NCBI RefSeq assembly: GCF_022414535.1
Contig: NZ_JADWYM010000001.1
Coordinates: 310,001 to 374,000, forward strand
Direction: 5' to 3'
Length of the DNA stretch: 64,000 nucleotides
Origin: Streptomyces sp. MUM 2J
GTDB lineage: Bacteria; Actinomycetota; Actinomycetes; Streptomycetales; Streptomycetaceae
The notes beneath the pieces were generated by a model, which saw only the letters and a list, made by a program, of their open reading frames with translations, was not told where the DNA came from and searched no databases. Each line of letters opens with the position of its first letter. The stretch's first letter is position 1. Made by a program: the position numbers and the translations under genes. Below, one piece after another: positions 1 to 8,500 of the stretch.

Positions 1-1
1 C

Positions 2-166
2 CCCCGCACTCCGGGCGGCGACCGCGGCTGTCCCGCGCCTGCGGCGCCCTGTATCGCCCCGCGCCCTCGCAGCCGCCCCTACCCCCATCTGCTCGCAGGA
101 GACGACACGATGGACCCGGACGACGACATCGACACGGACGACGATTCCGCGCACGCGGGGAAATGA
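2..166 (+). CDS. possible 3' end of a gene cut by the window edge, or an 18-residue acidic peptide
   Basis: The frame is open from the first bases and ends with an acidic tail (MDPDDDIDTDDDSAHAGK) at a TGA at 164-166. It may be the C-terminus of a longer protein beginning outside the window. Alternatively translation starts at the ATG at 110, which has AGGAG at 97-101 in front of it; that would give an 18-residue acidic peptide. The methyltransferase gene follows 10 bases downstream, so the two could be cotranscribed. No family is recognised, and the upstream part is proline- and arginine-rich, which is also what a non-coding frame looks like in such GC-rich DNA. Confidence 0.3.
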   Translation, partial: PRTPGGDRGCPAPAAPCIAPRPRSRPYPHLLAGDDTMDPDDDIDTDDDSAHAGK

Positions 167-176
167 GGCGCAGGAC

Positions 177-782
177 ATGGACGCGGCGAGCTGGGACGAG
201 CGCTACCGCGGCGGCGAACTGGTGTGGAAGGCCGGGCCCAACCGCTTCGTCGCCGAGGAACTGGCCGGTCTGGAGCCGTCCGGACGGGCGGTGGACCTCG
301 CCGCCGGCGAAGGCCGCAACGCGGTGTGGCTCGCGGAGCGGGGCTGGGAGGTGGACGCCGTCGACTTCTCCGCCGTAGCCCTGGAGAAGGCCGGGCGGCT
401 GGCCGCCGACCGGGGAGCACGGCTGCGCACCGTCCACGCCGATCTCACGCTCTGGGCGCCTGCGGAGGCGACGTACGACCTGGCGCTGATCGCGTACCTG
501 CACCTGCCGTGGCCGGACATGGCCCAGATCCTGCCCCGGGCAGCCGCTGCCGTCCGCTCGGGCGGCACCCTGCTGCTCGTCGGCCATGACGCGGCCAACC
601 CCGAGCGTGGACACGGCGGCCCGCAGGACCCGCGCGTGCTCTACACCGCCGAGCAGGTCGCCGACCTGTGGCGGCCCTACGCCGACATCCTGCGGGCCGA
701 GACCGTCACCCGGCCGGTGACCCTCGCCGAGGGCAGCAGTCGCACGGCCCTCGACGCGCTGGTCCGCGCCGTACGGAGATGA
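177..782 (+). CDS. class I SAM-dependent methyltransferase
   Basis: A 201-residue protein with the Rossmann-type SAM-binding core. The glycine-rich motif I is VDLAAGEGRNAVWLAERG (about residues 39-56), followed by VDAVDFSAVALEKA, whose acidic residue would bind the ribose, and by the motif IV-like segment YDLALIAYLHLPW. Length and motif spelling match the TehB/thiopurine methyltransferase-like group, so the substrate could be a small thiol, an oxyanion or another small molecule; the sequence does not say which. The ATG at 177 is preceded by AGGCGCAGGAC. A role in sulfur metabolism would fit the cassette that follows, but that is only a neighbourhood argument. Confidence 0.8.
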   Translation: MDAASWDERYRGGELVWKAGPNRFVAEELAGLEPSGRAVDLAAGEGRNAVWLAERGWEVDAVDFSAVALEKAGRLAADRGARLRTVHADLTLWAPAEATYDLALIAYLHLPWPDMAQILPRAAAAVRSGGTLLLVGHDAANPERGHGGPQDPRVLYTAEQVADLWRPYADILRAETVTRPVTLAEGSSRTALDALVRAVRR

Positions 783-814
783 CGCCGGCCCGGCGCTGTC
801 GGGCCCTCTGCCCC

Positions 815-1050
815 GCGGGTCCAGGCGAGGTGGCTGTGGACGGAGCCCGCTGAGTTGCCCGGCAGGGCGGCATCGCGGGCGTCGAACGCGGCGGCGGGTT
901 CGGTGAGGGCGACGCACTCGGTGGTGCACACCGGGGTGAAGTCCGCCGGACGGCTGAAGAACACCGGCCGGCGTGGTCGGCCGGCCGGACGGGACCGTGG
1001 GTTGACCTGGGCCCCGAAGTCCGGCGCCGTGTCGCCGACGAGCGGCAGGC
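815..1050 (-). pseudogene. truncated peroxiredoxin (Prx/AhpC-TSA family) relic
   Basis: The minus-strand frame reads LPLVGDTAPDFGAQ, then VFFSRPADFTPVCTTECVAL and later GSVHSHLAWTRG. These are the start, the peroxidatic-cysteine motif (PVCTTE, Cys codon at 926-928) and the SVESHLAW-like segment of one-cysteine peroxiredoxins. Normal family members have about 200 residues; here only about 75 are recognisable. Segments between motifs are degraded (arginine/proline-rich, and the usual VIGLSVDSV strand is garbled), and the 3' half is missing where the convergent methyltransferase gene ends at 782. No intact start is evident. It looks like a decayed persulfide or peroxide defence gene that was once divergent from the sulfide oxidase gene. 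Confidence 0.65.
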
Positions 1051-1178
1051 CGACGGGGTAGGGGCGGGACCGTTCGGCCCCCGTGTGTGCTCGCGAGACG
1101 GCACACCCCTCCGGGTGTTCCACCAGGGTGTTCGTGGCGGGCAAGCGGTTTTCGGGGGCGGTGGTCCCGCCCGAAGAC

Positions 1179-1194
1179 ATACCCGGGTGGGTAC
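1179..1194. promoter_or_regulatory. CsoR/CstR-type operator candidate
   Basis: The dyad ATACCCGGGTGGGTAC has the form TACCC-N4-GGGTA. This is the arrangement bound by CsoR-family tetramers, including the persulfide sensor CstR, whose known targets are sulfide oxidation genes. It sits 58 bases before the sulfide:quinone oxidoreductase-like gene and between that gene and the peroxiredoxin relic. No csoR/cstR gene lies in the window. Assignment is by pattern and context only. Confidence 0.55.
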
Positions 1195-1251
1195 TCCAGT
1201 GGGGACCAGCGGCCCATGCCTGGCCGTCACCTCCCGTACGACAGTGAGGTC

Positions 1252-2493
1252 ATGGGCAAACACATCGTGATTCTCGGCGGTGGGACCGCCGGCACCATGA
1301 CGGCGAACCGCCTGTGCCGTACGTACGGCCGGCGCGAGTGCCGGATCACGGTCGTCGACCAGGACGACGACCACCTCTACCAGCCCGGCCTGCTGTTCGT
1401 GCCCTTCGGGCTCGCCCAGCCCGACCACCTCGTCCGCCCCCGTCCCCGGCAGCTCGACGCGGCCGCCGACTACAAGCAGGCACGGATCGAGCGGGTCGAC
1501 CTGGACGCGCGGACGGTACACCTCGCCGGTGGCATCAGGTTGCCGTACGACGTCCTCGTGGTCGCCACCGGAGCGAGGCTGCTGCCGGAGGAGACCGAGG
1601 GGCTGACCGGTCCCGGCTGGGGTGAGAAGGTCTTCACCTTCTACGACCTCCCCGGAGCCGTGGGCCTGCACCAAGCGCTGGAACGCTTCGAGGGTGGTCG
1701 CCTGGTGATCGACGTCGCCGACCTGCCCCTCAAGTGCCCCGTTGCGCCACTGGAGTTCGCCTTCCTCGCCGACTGGTACCTCCAGCGGCGAGGCATCCGC
1801 GACCGGGTCGAGTTGACGTACGCCACCCCCCTTGACGCGGCCTTCACCAAGCCGGTCGCGGCCAAGGCGCTGGGCGGGCTCCTCAAGGAGAAGGGAGTCG
1901 ACCTGGTCACGGAGTTCACGCTCGGAGAGGTCGACGGCGAACGCGGGCGGCTGGTGTCGTACGACGAACGGGAGGTGCCCTTCGACCTGGCGGTCGTGGT
2001 GCCCCTGCACGGCGGCGCCGAGTACGTGGAGCACTCCGAGGGCCTGGGTGACGAACTGGGCTTCGTCCCCGTCGACCCGCACACCCTGCAGCTCCCGGGA
2101 CGGCCCGAGGTGTTCGCGATCGGGGACGCGGCCGGACTGCCCGCCTCCAAGGCCGGATCGGTGGCCCACTTCGAGGGTGAGGTGCTGGTGCACAACATCG
2201 CCCGTCACCTTGCCGGACAGCCGCTGGACGCCTCCTTCGACGGGCACGCCAACTGTTTCGTGGAGACCGGCTTCCACAAGGCGCTGCTCATCGACTTCAA
2301 CTACGACACCGAGCCGCTGCCCGGCCACTTCCCGGGGCCCCTCGGCCTGCCGCTGCTGAAGGAGTCGCACGCGAGCCATCTCGGCAAACTCGCCTTCGAG
2401 TGGCTCTACTGGCACAGCCTGCTGCCCGGCCGCGAACTGCCCGGCATCGGCTCGGCCATGCCCGAGCACGGCAAGAACCGAGTATCCGCCTGA
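1252..2493 (+). CDS. sulfide:quinone oxidoreductase-like FAD flavoprotein
   Basis: A 413-residue protein of the SQR/FCC/type II NADH dehydrogenase superfamily. The N-terminus MGKHIVILGGGTAGTMTA is the FAD dinucleotide-binding GxGxxG motif, VLVVATGARL (about 102-110) the second flavin motif and VFAIGDAAGLPASKAGSVAH (about 287-306) the third. Two cysteines stand where SQRs carry redox-active ones: Cys162 in LPLKCPVAPLEF and Cys335 in HANCFVETGF. A third SQR cysteine near residue 128 is not seen, so it may be a variant type. The ATG at 1252 follows GTGAGGTC and begins exactly at the Rossmann strand; longer frames upstream run into the operator. Expected reaction: sulfide to persulfide/polysulfide with electrons to menaquinone at the membrane face. 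It heads a three-gene sulfur operon. Confidence 0.78.
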   Translation: MGKHIVILGGGTAGTMTANRLCRTYGRRECRITVVDQDDDHLYQPGLLFVPFGLAQPDHLVRPRPRQLDAAADYKQARIERVDLDARTVHLAGGIRLPYDVLVVATGARLLPEETEGLTGPGWGEKVFTFYDLPGAVGLHQALERFEGGRLVIDVADLPLKCPVAPLEFAFLADWYLQRRGIRDRVELTYATPLDAAFTKPVAAKALGGLLKEKGVDLVTEFTLGEVDGERGRLVSYDEREVPFDLAVVVPLHGGAEYVEHSEGLGDELGFVPVDPHTLQLPGRPEVFAIGDAAGLPASKAGSVAHFEGEVLVHNIARHLAGQPLDASFDGHANCFVETGFHKALLIDFNYDTEPLPGHFPGPLGLPLLKESHASHLGKLAFEWLYWHSLLPGRELPGIGSAMPEHGKNRVSA

Positions 2494-2564
2494 GCACCGC
2501 GAACCCGTCCGAGGCCACGTGACCGTCCGAGGCCACGTGTCCGTCCCAGGGGAGAGGAATCGTC

Positions 2565-2882
2565 ATGCCCACCACCACCTACGCCGGCAGCGCCGTCCCC
2601 GTCGACGACGAGGGCTTCTTCACCGACCCGGCCTGCTGGACCGAGCCGATGGCCGAGCAGATCGCCAAGGAGTCCGGCATCGACACGCTGACCGACCGGC
2701 ACTGGATCGTCATCCGCTTCATGCGCGAGCAGTACGCGGCCAAGGGCACGGGCCCCACCGTGCGCGTCCTCGGCAAGACCTCCGGCGTCAGCGTCAAGGA
2801 GCTCTACCAACTGTTTCCCAAGGGACCGGCGAAGATGGCCGCGAAGATCGCCGGTATCCCCAAGCCCCGCGGCTGTATCTGA
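2565..2882 (+). CDS. DsrC/TusE-family sulfur carrier with a single C-terminal cysteine
   Basis: A 105-residue protein of the DsrC/TusE/DsvC family. It has the family hallmarks TDRHWIVIRFMREQY, the YQLFPKGPAK turn and the C-terminal arm GIPKPRGCI with penultimate Cys104, which would carry the persulfide. Dissimilatory DsrC proteins have a second cysteine eleven residues earlier; here that position is Ala93 (KMAAKIAG). This makes it TusE-like, suited to accepting and passing sulfur rather than forming the DsrC trisulfide used by sulfite reductase. The start is an ATG at 2565 with a GGGGAGAGG ribosome site. It lies 71 bases after the flavoprotein gene and 18 bases before the DsrE-like gene, so it probably shares their transcript. 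Confidence 0.85.
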   Translation: MPTTTYAGSAVPVDDEGFFTDPACWTEPMAEQIAKESGIDTLTDRHWIVIRFMREQYAAKGTGPTVRVLGKTSGVSVKELYQLFPKGPAKMAAKIAGIPKPRGCI

Positions 2883-2900
2883 GAAGGAGCGCAAGCCGCC

Positions 2901-3374
2901 ATGTCCGACACAGCAGTGATCGAGAAGGTCTCGATCATCGTCTCCAAGGGATCCCTGGAGGGGATCTACCCGGCCCTGATCATGGCCAACGGCGCCCGCG
3001 CCGAGGGTATCGAGGCCGACCTGTTCTTCACCTTCTTCGGCCTCGACGCGATCACGAAGAAGCACTGGGAACACATCAAGCTGGCCACCGTCGGCAACCC
3101 CGGACTGCACCTGCCGACCCTGCTGGGCGGCATGCCAGGGGTTCCGGACCTGGTCACCCGGTACATGGAACGCAAGATGGACAAGCTCGACATCCCGCCG
3201 ATCCCGGAGTTCATCGAGATGATCGCCGACACCGGGGCGGGCATCTACGCCTGCAAGGCGTCCGTCGACCTGTTCGAACTCGACAAGGACGACCTGGTCG
3301 AGCAGGTCCAGGGCATCATCACGGTCGGCGAGTTCTACGAACACGCGGCCGGCGGCCAGATCATCTACACCTGA
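2901..3374 (+). CDS. DsrE/DsrF-like (DsrE2-type) sulfurtransferase
   Basis: A 157-residue protein resembling the DsrE/F/H-like family. It begins KVSIIVSKGSLEGIYPALIMANGA, the typical first strand and helix, and has Cys118 in GIYACKASVDLF at the position of the catalytic cysteine. The internal LLGGMPGVPDLVTRYMERKM insert is typical of the longer DsrE2 group found beside TusA/DsrC and rhodanese genes. It probably relays sulfane sulfur between the SQR-like enzyme and the DsrC-like carrier. The ATG at 2901 has GAGAAGGAG in front. No TusA, persulfide dioxygenase or sulfite reductase gene is adjacent; a rhodanese gene lies far away at 35623-36474. Confidence 0.82.
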   Translation: MSDTAVIEKVSIIVSKGSLEGIYPALIMANGARAEGIEADLFFTFFGLDAITKKHWEHIKLATVGNPGLHLPTLLGGMPGVPDLVTRYMERKMDKLDIPPIPEFIEMIADTGAGIYACKASVDLFELDKDDLVEQVQGIITVGEFYEHAAGGQIIYT

Positions 3375-4232
3375 GATGGCCGGCACGGGCGCCGGGCGTG
3401 GGCTGCCGGGCGGGATGCGGCGCGTGCCGGCGGCGGTCGTTCAGCCCTGACGACGACTCGATCGGCCCGGGTGGCCCGCGCGCGCTGCTGTCCGTCCCGT
3501 GTGCCGCAGCTCTGCTCGGGCGGTCACGGGGCATCGCGGCACCCCGTTCCAGTCGACCCCGCCGTCGGGGGTCGAGCGTCGTACGAGCCTCAGGAGTCCC
3601 CGACGGCCGGGCATCGCGAGCCGCTCCTATGACGCCTGGTCATCATTACGGGACGGCCCCGGGGCAGCTACAAGAACCCGGAGACGGCGCACGAGGCGGC
3701 TGCTTCCACTCTCCTGAGTACTCAACGAACGGCCGCCCTCCCGAACTGGAAGGGCGACCGGACGGAGCAGCAGGCAGGCAGACTGAACCCGACCACCCTC
3801 AAGGAGTGATCCAGGGTTGAGATCTGGCAGCGCCAGAAGCTCAATGCGTTTCACAGCCGAGGCGTCCCCAAGATGCGCGAGTGACCCAACGCCGTATTCT
3901 TGCCGTTCCCTCTGACAGGCGCGCCTCTTCTCGCCATCTACGCAGACAGTTTGAGGAACCCGTCGTCCACGTAAGTCAGCCCCCCGTCATTGCGCCGTGC
4001 ATCGACCGGCTGTCCGTCCAGAAGCAAGTCTTGGGCGCGGCACTCCCTCGGGCGCAGGAGCCACAGGCAGTGCTGCCCTTCCGACGGTCAGCGGGGGCTG
4101 CCTGGAGGGTGACCAGCTCACCCCGCAGGATCCTCCCCCTTCTCGCTCCGGACGCCGGCTCGCACATCGTGACCCACCGAGGACTGTCCACCAGCCCACA
4201 ACCGGCGCGGTACGCCCCCACGCCGCCCCGGC
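3375..4232. other. 858-base gene-poor region with possible gene relics
   Basis: No convincing gene was found. A 9-bp inverted repeat (GCCGGCACG at 3379-3387, CGTGCCGGC at 3423-3431) could end the sulfur operon transcript. Between about 3620 and 3890 the plus strand has stop-interrupted stretches reading like protein (NWKGDRTEQQAGRLNPTTLK, then EIWQRQKLNAFHSRGVPK) without starts or recognisable homology; they may be remains of a decayed gene. The base composition is less extreme than in neighbouring genes. The region separates the sulfur cassette from the Wadjet operon's 3' end. Confidence 0.5.
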
Positions 4233-5519
4233 TCAGGTACGGGTGAGGTCGGCCAGGAGTGCGGGCAGCAGGCGCTCCTCCATGACGGCGTGGCCCGACT
4301 TCTCCATGTCCTGGGCCAGTCGGGGATCCCAGGGGCTGGCTGCGGCGGGTCCGGCCAGGGGGGTGGACTCGCCCTGGCCGAGGGCGTCACGGTAGTCGGC
4401 GGCGGTCATGCGCCAGGGGCGGGCCCCGTGGCGTTCCACGGCGGCGGCGGTGATGCGCAGGCCCGCCCAGTCGAAGTCGGCGCGCCAGTGCAGCCGGGCG
4501 CCGGCCCGTGCGGCGTCGCCGAGCAGCTTGTGGCAGGCGGCGGACGGTACGCCCTCGGTGCACACGAGGGCTGCGCTCTCGGCTTCGAGTTCGGCGGCGG
4601 CCGTGCGCAGGACGGCCGGGTTCTCGCACACGAAGATGTCACGGTCGGCGAGGACGACAGGGTCAGACGCGAGCTGGTGGAGGGTGAGCCGGAACGGGAT
4701 GCCGAAGTCGGCGGCGTCGCGCAGCCAGTCGCAGACCACTGTGTCGCCCTCGGGCCGGATGCCCAGGACGAGGACCTGGCTGGCGAGGTCGTCGGCGATG
4801 GCGCCCGCGCTCTCCCACAGGGCTCGGCGTCCGGACCGGTCGCGCGGGACGTCGCCGCCCGCGTACCGGCCGCCCGCGCGCAGAACGAGAGCGCGCAGGA
4901 CGAGTTGTTCGAGCGGGGCGCCGGGGACGAGGGCCTTGGTGTCCCCCGTGGCCCATTCGGCGAGGACCGGCAGTGGTACGACGCGGGACGGGTCCCGAGG
5001 AAGTCCCTCCAGGACGCGCACCGCCGCGTCGACCAGGGACGCGTCCCCCCGGCGCAGGAGCCGGGTGAGCGTGCCGTCGGCGGCGAGGCGGTCCAGCCAG
5101 GCCGCGAACCAGTCCTCGCCGGCGAGACGGCTGGAGCGGGCGGACGTCAGGGCCTGTTCTCGGCGGGTGTCCTCGTCGGCGCGTTCGGCGGGCCGGTCGC
5201 GCAGGGGGCCGTTCAGCCGGCCGAGGGTCTGGAGCAGACCGGTGCCGTACCGGTCGTACAGATAGGCATCCAGGGCGGCGAGGGGTACGGCGAGGCGTTT
5301 GACCGTCTCGGGCCGGTAACGGCCGGTGACACCGATGACGGTGCGGCGCTCGGCCTCACTGGGGGCGGTGAGGCCGATCTCGCCGTCAAGCGCGCCCGAG
5401 GTGCGCTCGAGCCTGCGGCGGGCGGCGGTGAGCAGCCGGGTCCAGCCCTCGCTGCGGAGTTCCTCGTACGGCGGTTCCCCGTGTCGCGTTGTGTCCTGCC
5501 CGGGCAGCTCAGCCGACAT
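4233..5519 (-). CDS. jetD: Wadjet JetD, Toprim-type nuclease subunit (TIGR02679, DUF2399/DUF3323)
   Basis: A 428-residue protein matching the TIGR02679 family. The C-terminal DUF2399 region is Toprim-like: the metal-binding glutamate is in DIFVCENPAVL (Glu299) and the acidic pair in RADFDWAGLRI (Asp348, Asp350). The N-terminal and middle parts (YRPETVKRLAVPLAALDAYL) correspond to DUF3323, the arm that contacts DNA. In Wadjet systems JetD cuts plasmid DNA after the JetABC motor has extruded the circle. It is the last gene of the minus-strand operon, and its ATG at 5519 overlaps the end of jetC by 11 bases. The active-site acids are intact, so it is probably functional. Confidence 0.85.
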   Translation of the reverse strand: MSAELPGQDTTRHGEPPYEELRSEGWTRLLTAARRRLERTSGALDGEIGLTAPSEAERRTVIGVTGRYRPETVKRLAVPLAALDAYLYDRYGTGLLQTLGRLNGPLRDRPAERADEDTRREQALTSARSSRLAGEDWFAAWLDRLAADGTLTRLLRRGDASLVDAAVRVLEGLPRDPSRVVPLPVLAEWATGDTKALVPGAPLEQLVLRALVLRAGGRYAGGDVPRDRSGRRALWESAGAIADDLASQVLVLGIRPEGDTVVCDWLRDAADFGIPFRLTLHQLASDPVVLADRDIFVCENPAVLRTAAAELEAESAALVCTEGVPSAACHKLLGDAARAGARLHWRADFDWAGLRITAAAVERHGARPWRMTAADYRDALGQGESTPLAGPAAASPWDPRLAQDMEKSGHAVMEERLLPALLADLTRT

Positions 5520-8500
5520 CGGCGACCTCCTTCGGCCCCGGTACGCGGCGGGTGCCCGGCGAGCCGAGCGCGGTGGTGAGGTCTCCGGTGTCGTCGGCGA
5601 GCAGCTTCGCGCCGTCCCAGACGAGCAGCAGCGCGGAGACGGTGTGGTCGATCGCCGAGTGCGCGAGATCGTAGTGGGCGGCGGCGGGAACGGAGGCGTG
5701 CGCGGCCCACAGGTCGTAGCCGGTCATGAACAGGTCGAGGTCGAACTGCGCGGCCAGCGACATCAGTTCACCCCGCCCGGTGTCGTCGACGCCCGCGAAC
5801 GCCTCGTCGAGGGCGAGCAGCCGCGGAGCGTGCGGATGCGCGGAGTTGAGCATGGCGTGCGCGGCGGCGAACAGCGGCAGGTGCAGGGACACCGACTGCT
5901 CGCCGCCGGAGAGGCGGCTGTGCCGGGCGCGGGTGAGCCGCTCCTCGCTCCGGTCCGGGCGTACCAGCTGGAAGGCGAACTGCCGCCAGCGCCGGTAGTC
6001 GAGGACCTGGGCCAGCAGTTCGCGGTAGGGCAGGTCGCGGTGGCGGGCGCGGGCGTTCTTGATCTGCGCCGCGAAGTGGGCGCGGATACGGGCGCGTTCC
6101 TCGGGACCGAGCCGGGCGGCGTCCGCGTCGAGGAGGGTGCAGACGGAGCGCTGCTCGTCGTCGAGGTCGTCGGCGAGCAGCCAGCTCACGCCGACCGTCG
6201 TCCCCGAGGACATCCGGCGCCGGCGCATGTCGGTGTTCATGCGCCGGATGAGATCGCGGGCGTCGACCGTGCGGTCGTGGATCTGCTGGGCGAGCCGGGT
6301 GAGCAGGGCGTCCTCGAGGATGCGCTGCTCGGAGTCGCTGAGCAGTTCGGCCTGGTCGCGGCGGTGCCCGGCGATCTTCCCGGCGAAGGAGACGAGGGGC
6401 AGCGGGCCTTCCTCGTCGGCGACGCGGACGACGATGACGCCGTCGGAGCCGTCCCATTCGGGCCGGTAGTCCTGTCCGGCGGCGGCCAGTTGGGCCTGCA
6501 GGTCGTCCAGGGCCTTGGTGAGGCGGGTGACGGACTGCTTGACGCTGTTCTCGGTGGGGGTGAGGTCGCGGGTGGCGGCCAGGATCGCCTCGTGGACGGC
6601 GACCGCCGCGGCGGGCAGCTCCTCGCCGGCCCAGTCGGCCTCCTGGGCAGGCCAGGCGAGGCCAGGCGGACAGCGCAGGATGTCGAGGAGTTCGCGGGCC
6701 GCGCAGGGGGCGAGGCCCCGGGCGGTGTCCTTCTGCTCGGCGGCGGCGACGGCGCGGGCCTCGGCCGCCGCGGTAAGGCGGGCCTCGGCGGAGGCGGTGG
6801 CGGCGATGGCGGTGTGCAGGGCGGCGGTCGACATCTCGGCCGAGCGGACCGCGCCGTCGATGGCGTCCTCGGCCTCCTGCGCCTGGCGCATCACGTCCTG
6901 CGCCTCCGCGCCGACAGCCTCCTGGAGGGCGTCGAGCCGTGCGGCCTCCTCGGTGTGGCGGCGGCGCGCGGCGCGCTCGGCGTCCAGGGCCGCTTCCTCG
7001 TCCTCGGCGGCCGCGCCCAGTCGGTCGGCGGCGGCCTGTACGGCCTGGAGCTGGCGGTCGTGTTCGCGGCGGCGCGCGGCGAGTTCGCGTACCGCCGTCT
7101 CGAAGGCGCGGGTGGCGGTCTCGACGGCGTCGACGCGGCCGGTTTCGATGCGGTGCTCGGCGGCGGCGCGGCGCAGGGCGCGCTCGGCGACCGAGGCGGC
7201 GGCCACGGCCTCGTCGTACGCGGCCTGGGCGGTGTCGGCGGCTTCGCGGGTGGCGCGCAACCGGGCGGCGGCCCTGTCGAGTTCGCGCAGCGCGGCGGTG
7301 ATACCGGCAGTGCGGGGCAGGGCGGCACGGGCGGCGTCGTACGCCTCCAGAACGGCGTCCGTACGGGCCTGTTCGCGCGCCGACTCCTCCAGCTGGGCGG
7401 CGAGTTCGGCGAGGAGGGCCTCGCAGGCGGCGACGCGGGCGGCGCGGCGGCACTCGCGGGCGGTGGCGCCGACGTATTCGGCGTGCTCCTTGGTGTGCGC
7501 GCCGACGAGGACGCCGACGGTGTACCGGCCGTCCGGGGCGATCTGCGCGGCGGAGGAGCCGGGGTCGGAGGTGACGGCGACGGAGCGCAGTACGGCGATG
7601 ACGCGCGCGGCGGGGATCGGCGTGCCGTCCTCGGGGCGCAGCAGGTCGGCGAGGCTGGGGCCGTCGACGGGGGTGCGGGCGTGCAGGTAGCCGTCGCTGT
7701 GCCCGGCCGCCACGGGGGTGTCCTCGGCGGTGACGAGGGCGTCGAGGAGCCCGGACGCCTCCAGGGCGGCTTCCAGACCGGACCGCTCGCCCTCCGTCAG
7801 GTGGTCGGCGAAGTCGACGAGTTGCCACAGCGGCACGCCGGTTTCCCCGGTGCGGTCGGCGGTGCGGCCGCGGGCGGCGGGTGGGGCGTCGTCGTGTTCG
7901 GCGGCGATGCGGTCGCGTTCGGCCTCGGTCTCGGCGCGGCGGCGTTCGAGGCCGGTGCGCTGGGCTCGCAGGGCTGCGAGGGTGTCGCGCAGCTCCCGCA
8001 CGGCGGGGGCGACGACCTCGTTGAAGGTGTCGGCGAGAGTGGCCGCTTCTGCTTCGCCGGTGAGATCGAGGGCTTCGGCAAAACGGTCGGCGGCGCCCTC
8101 GGGGAGCAGCGGACCGTGGGCCTGCGTCCACTGGGCCAGCGCCGCCAGCGCCTGCGCGCGGGCAGTCTCGACCGCCGACTCGGCGTCGGACTCGGCGCTT
8201 TCGGCGCCCGTGACGGCCTCCTGGGCGCGGTCGAGGGCACTCCGGGTCAGAGCGCGGGTCTGCTCGGCGCCGCGGCAGCTCTGCTGAGCGGCGCGCACGG
8301 CGCGTACGCCTTCGTGCCGGGCGGCGGCGAGCGCGGCGGACCGCTCGGCAAGCCGGGCGGGCTCGGCGTCGGCCGGGGTCCAGCCGATGCCCGCGGTGTG
8401 GGCGTGGTCGGCGACCGCGGCGGCGTCGCGGGACACGGCGGCCTCGAGTTCGGCGGTGAGCCGGCCCGCGTGTTCGGCTTCGGCGCGGGCGCGGCCGGTG

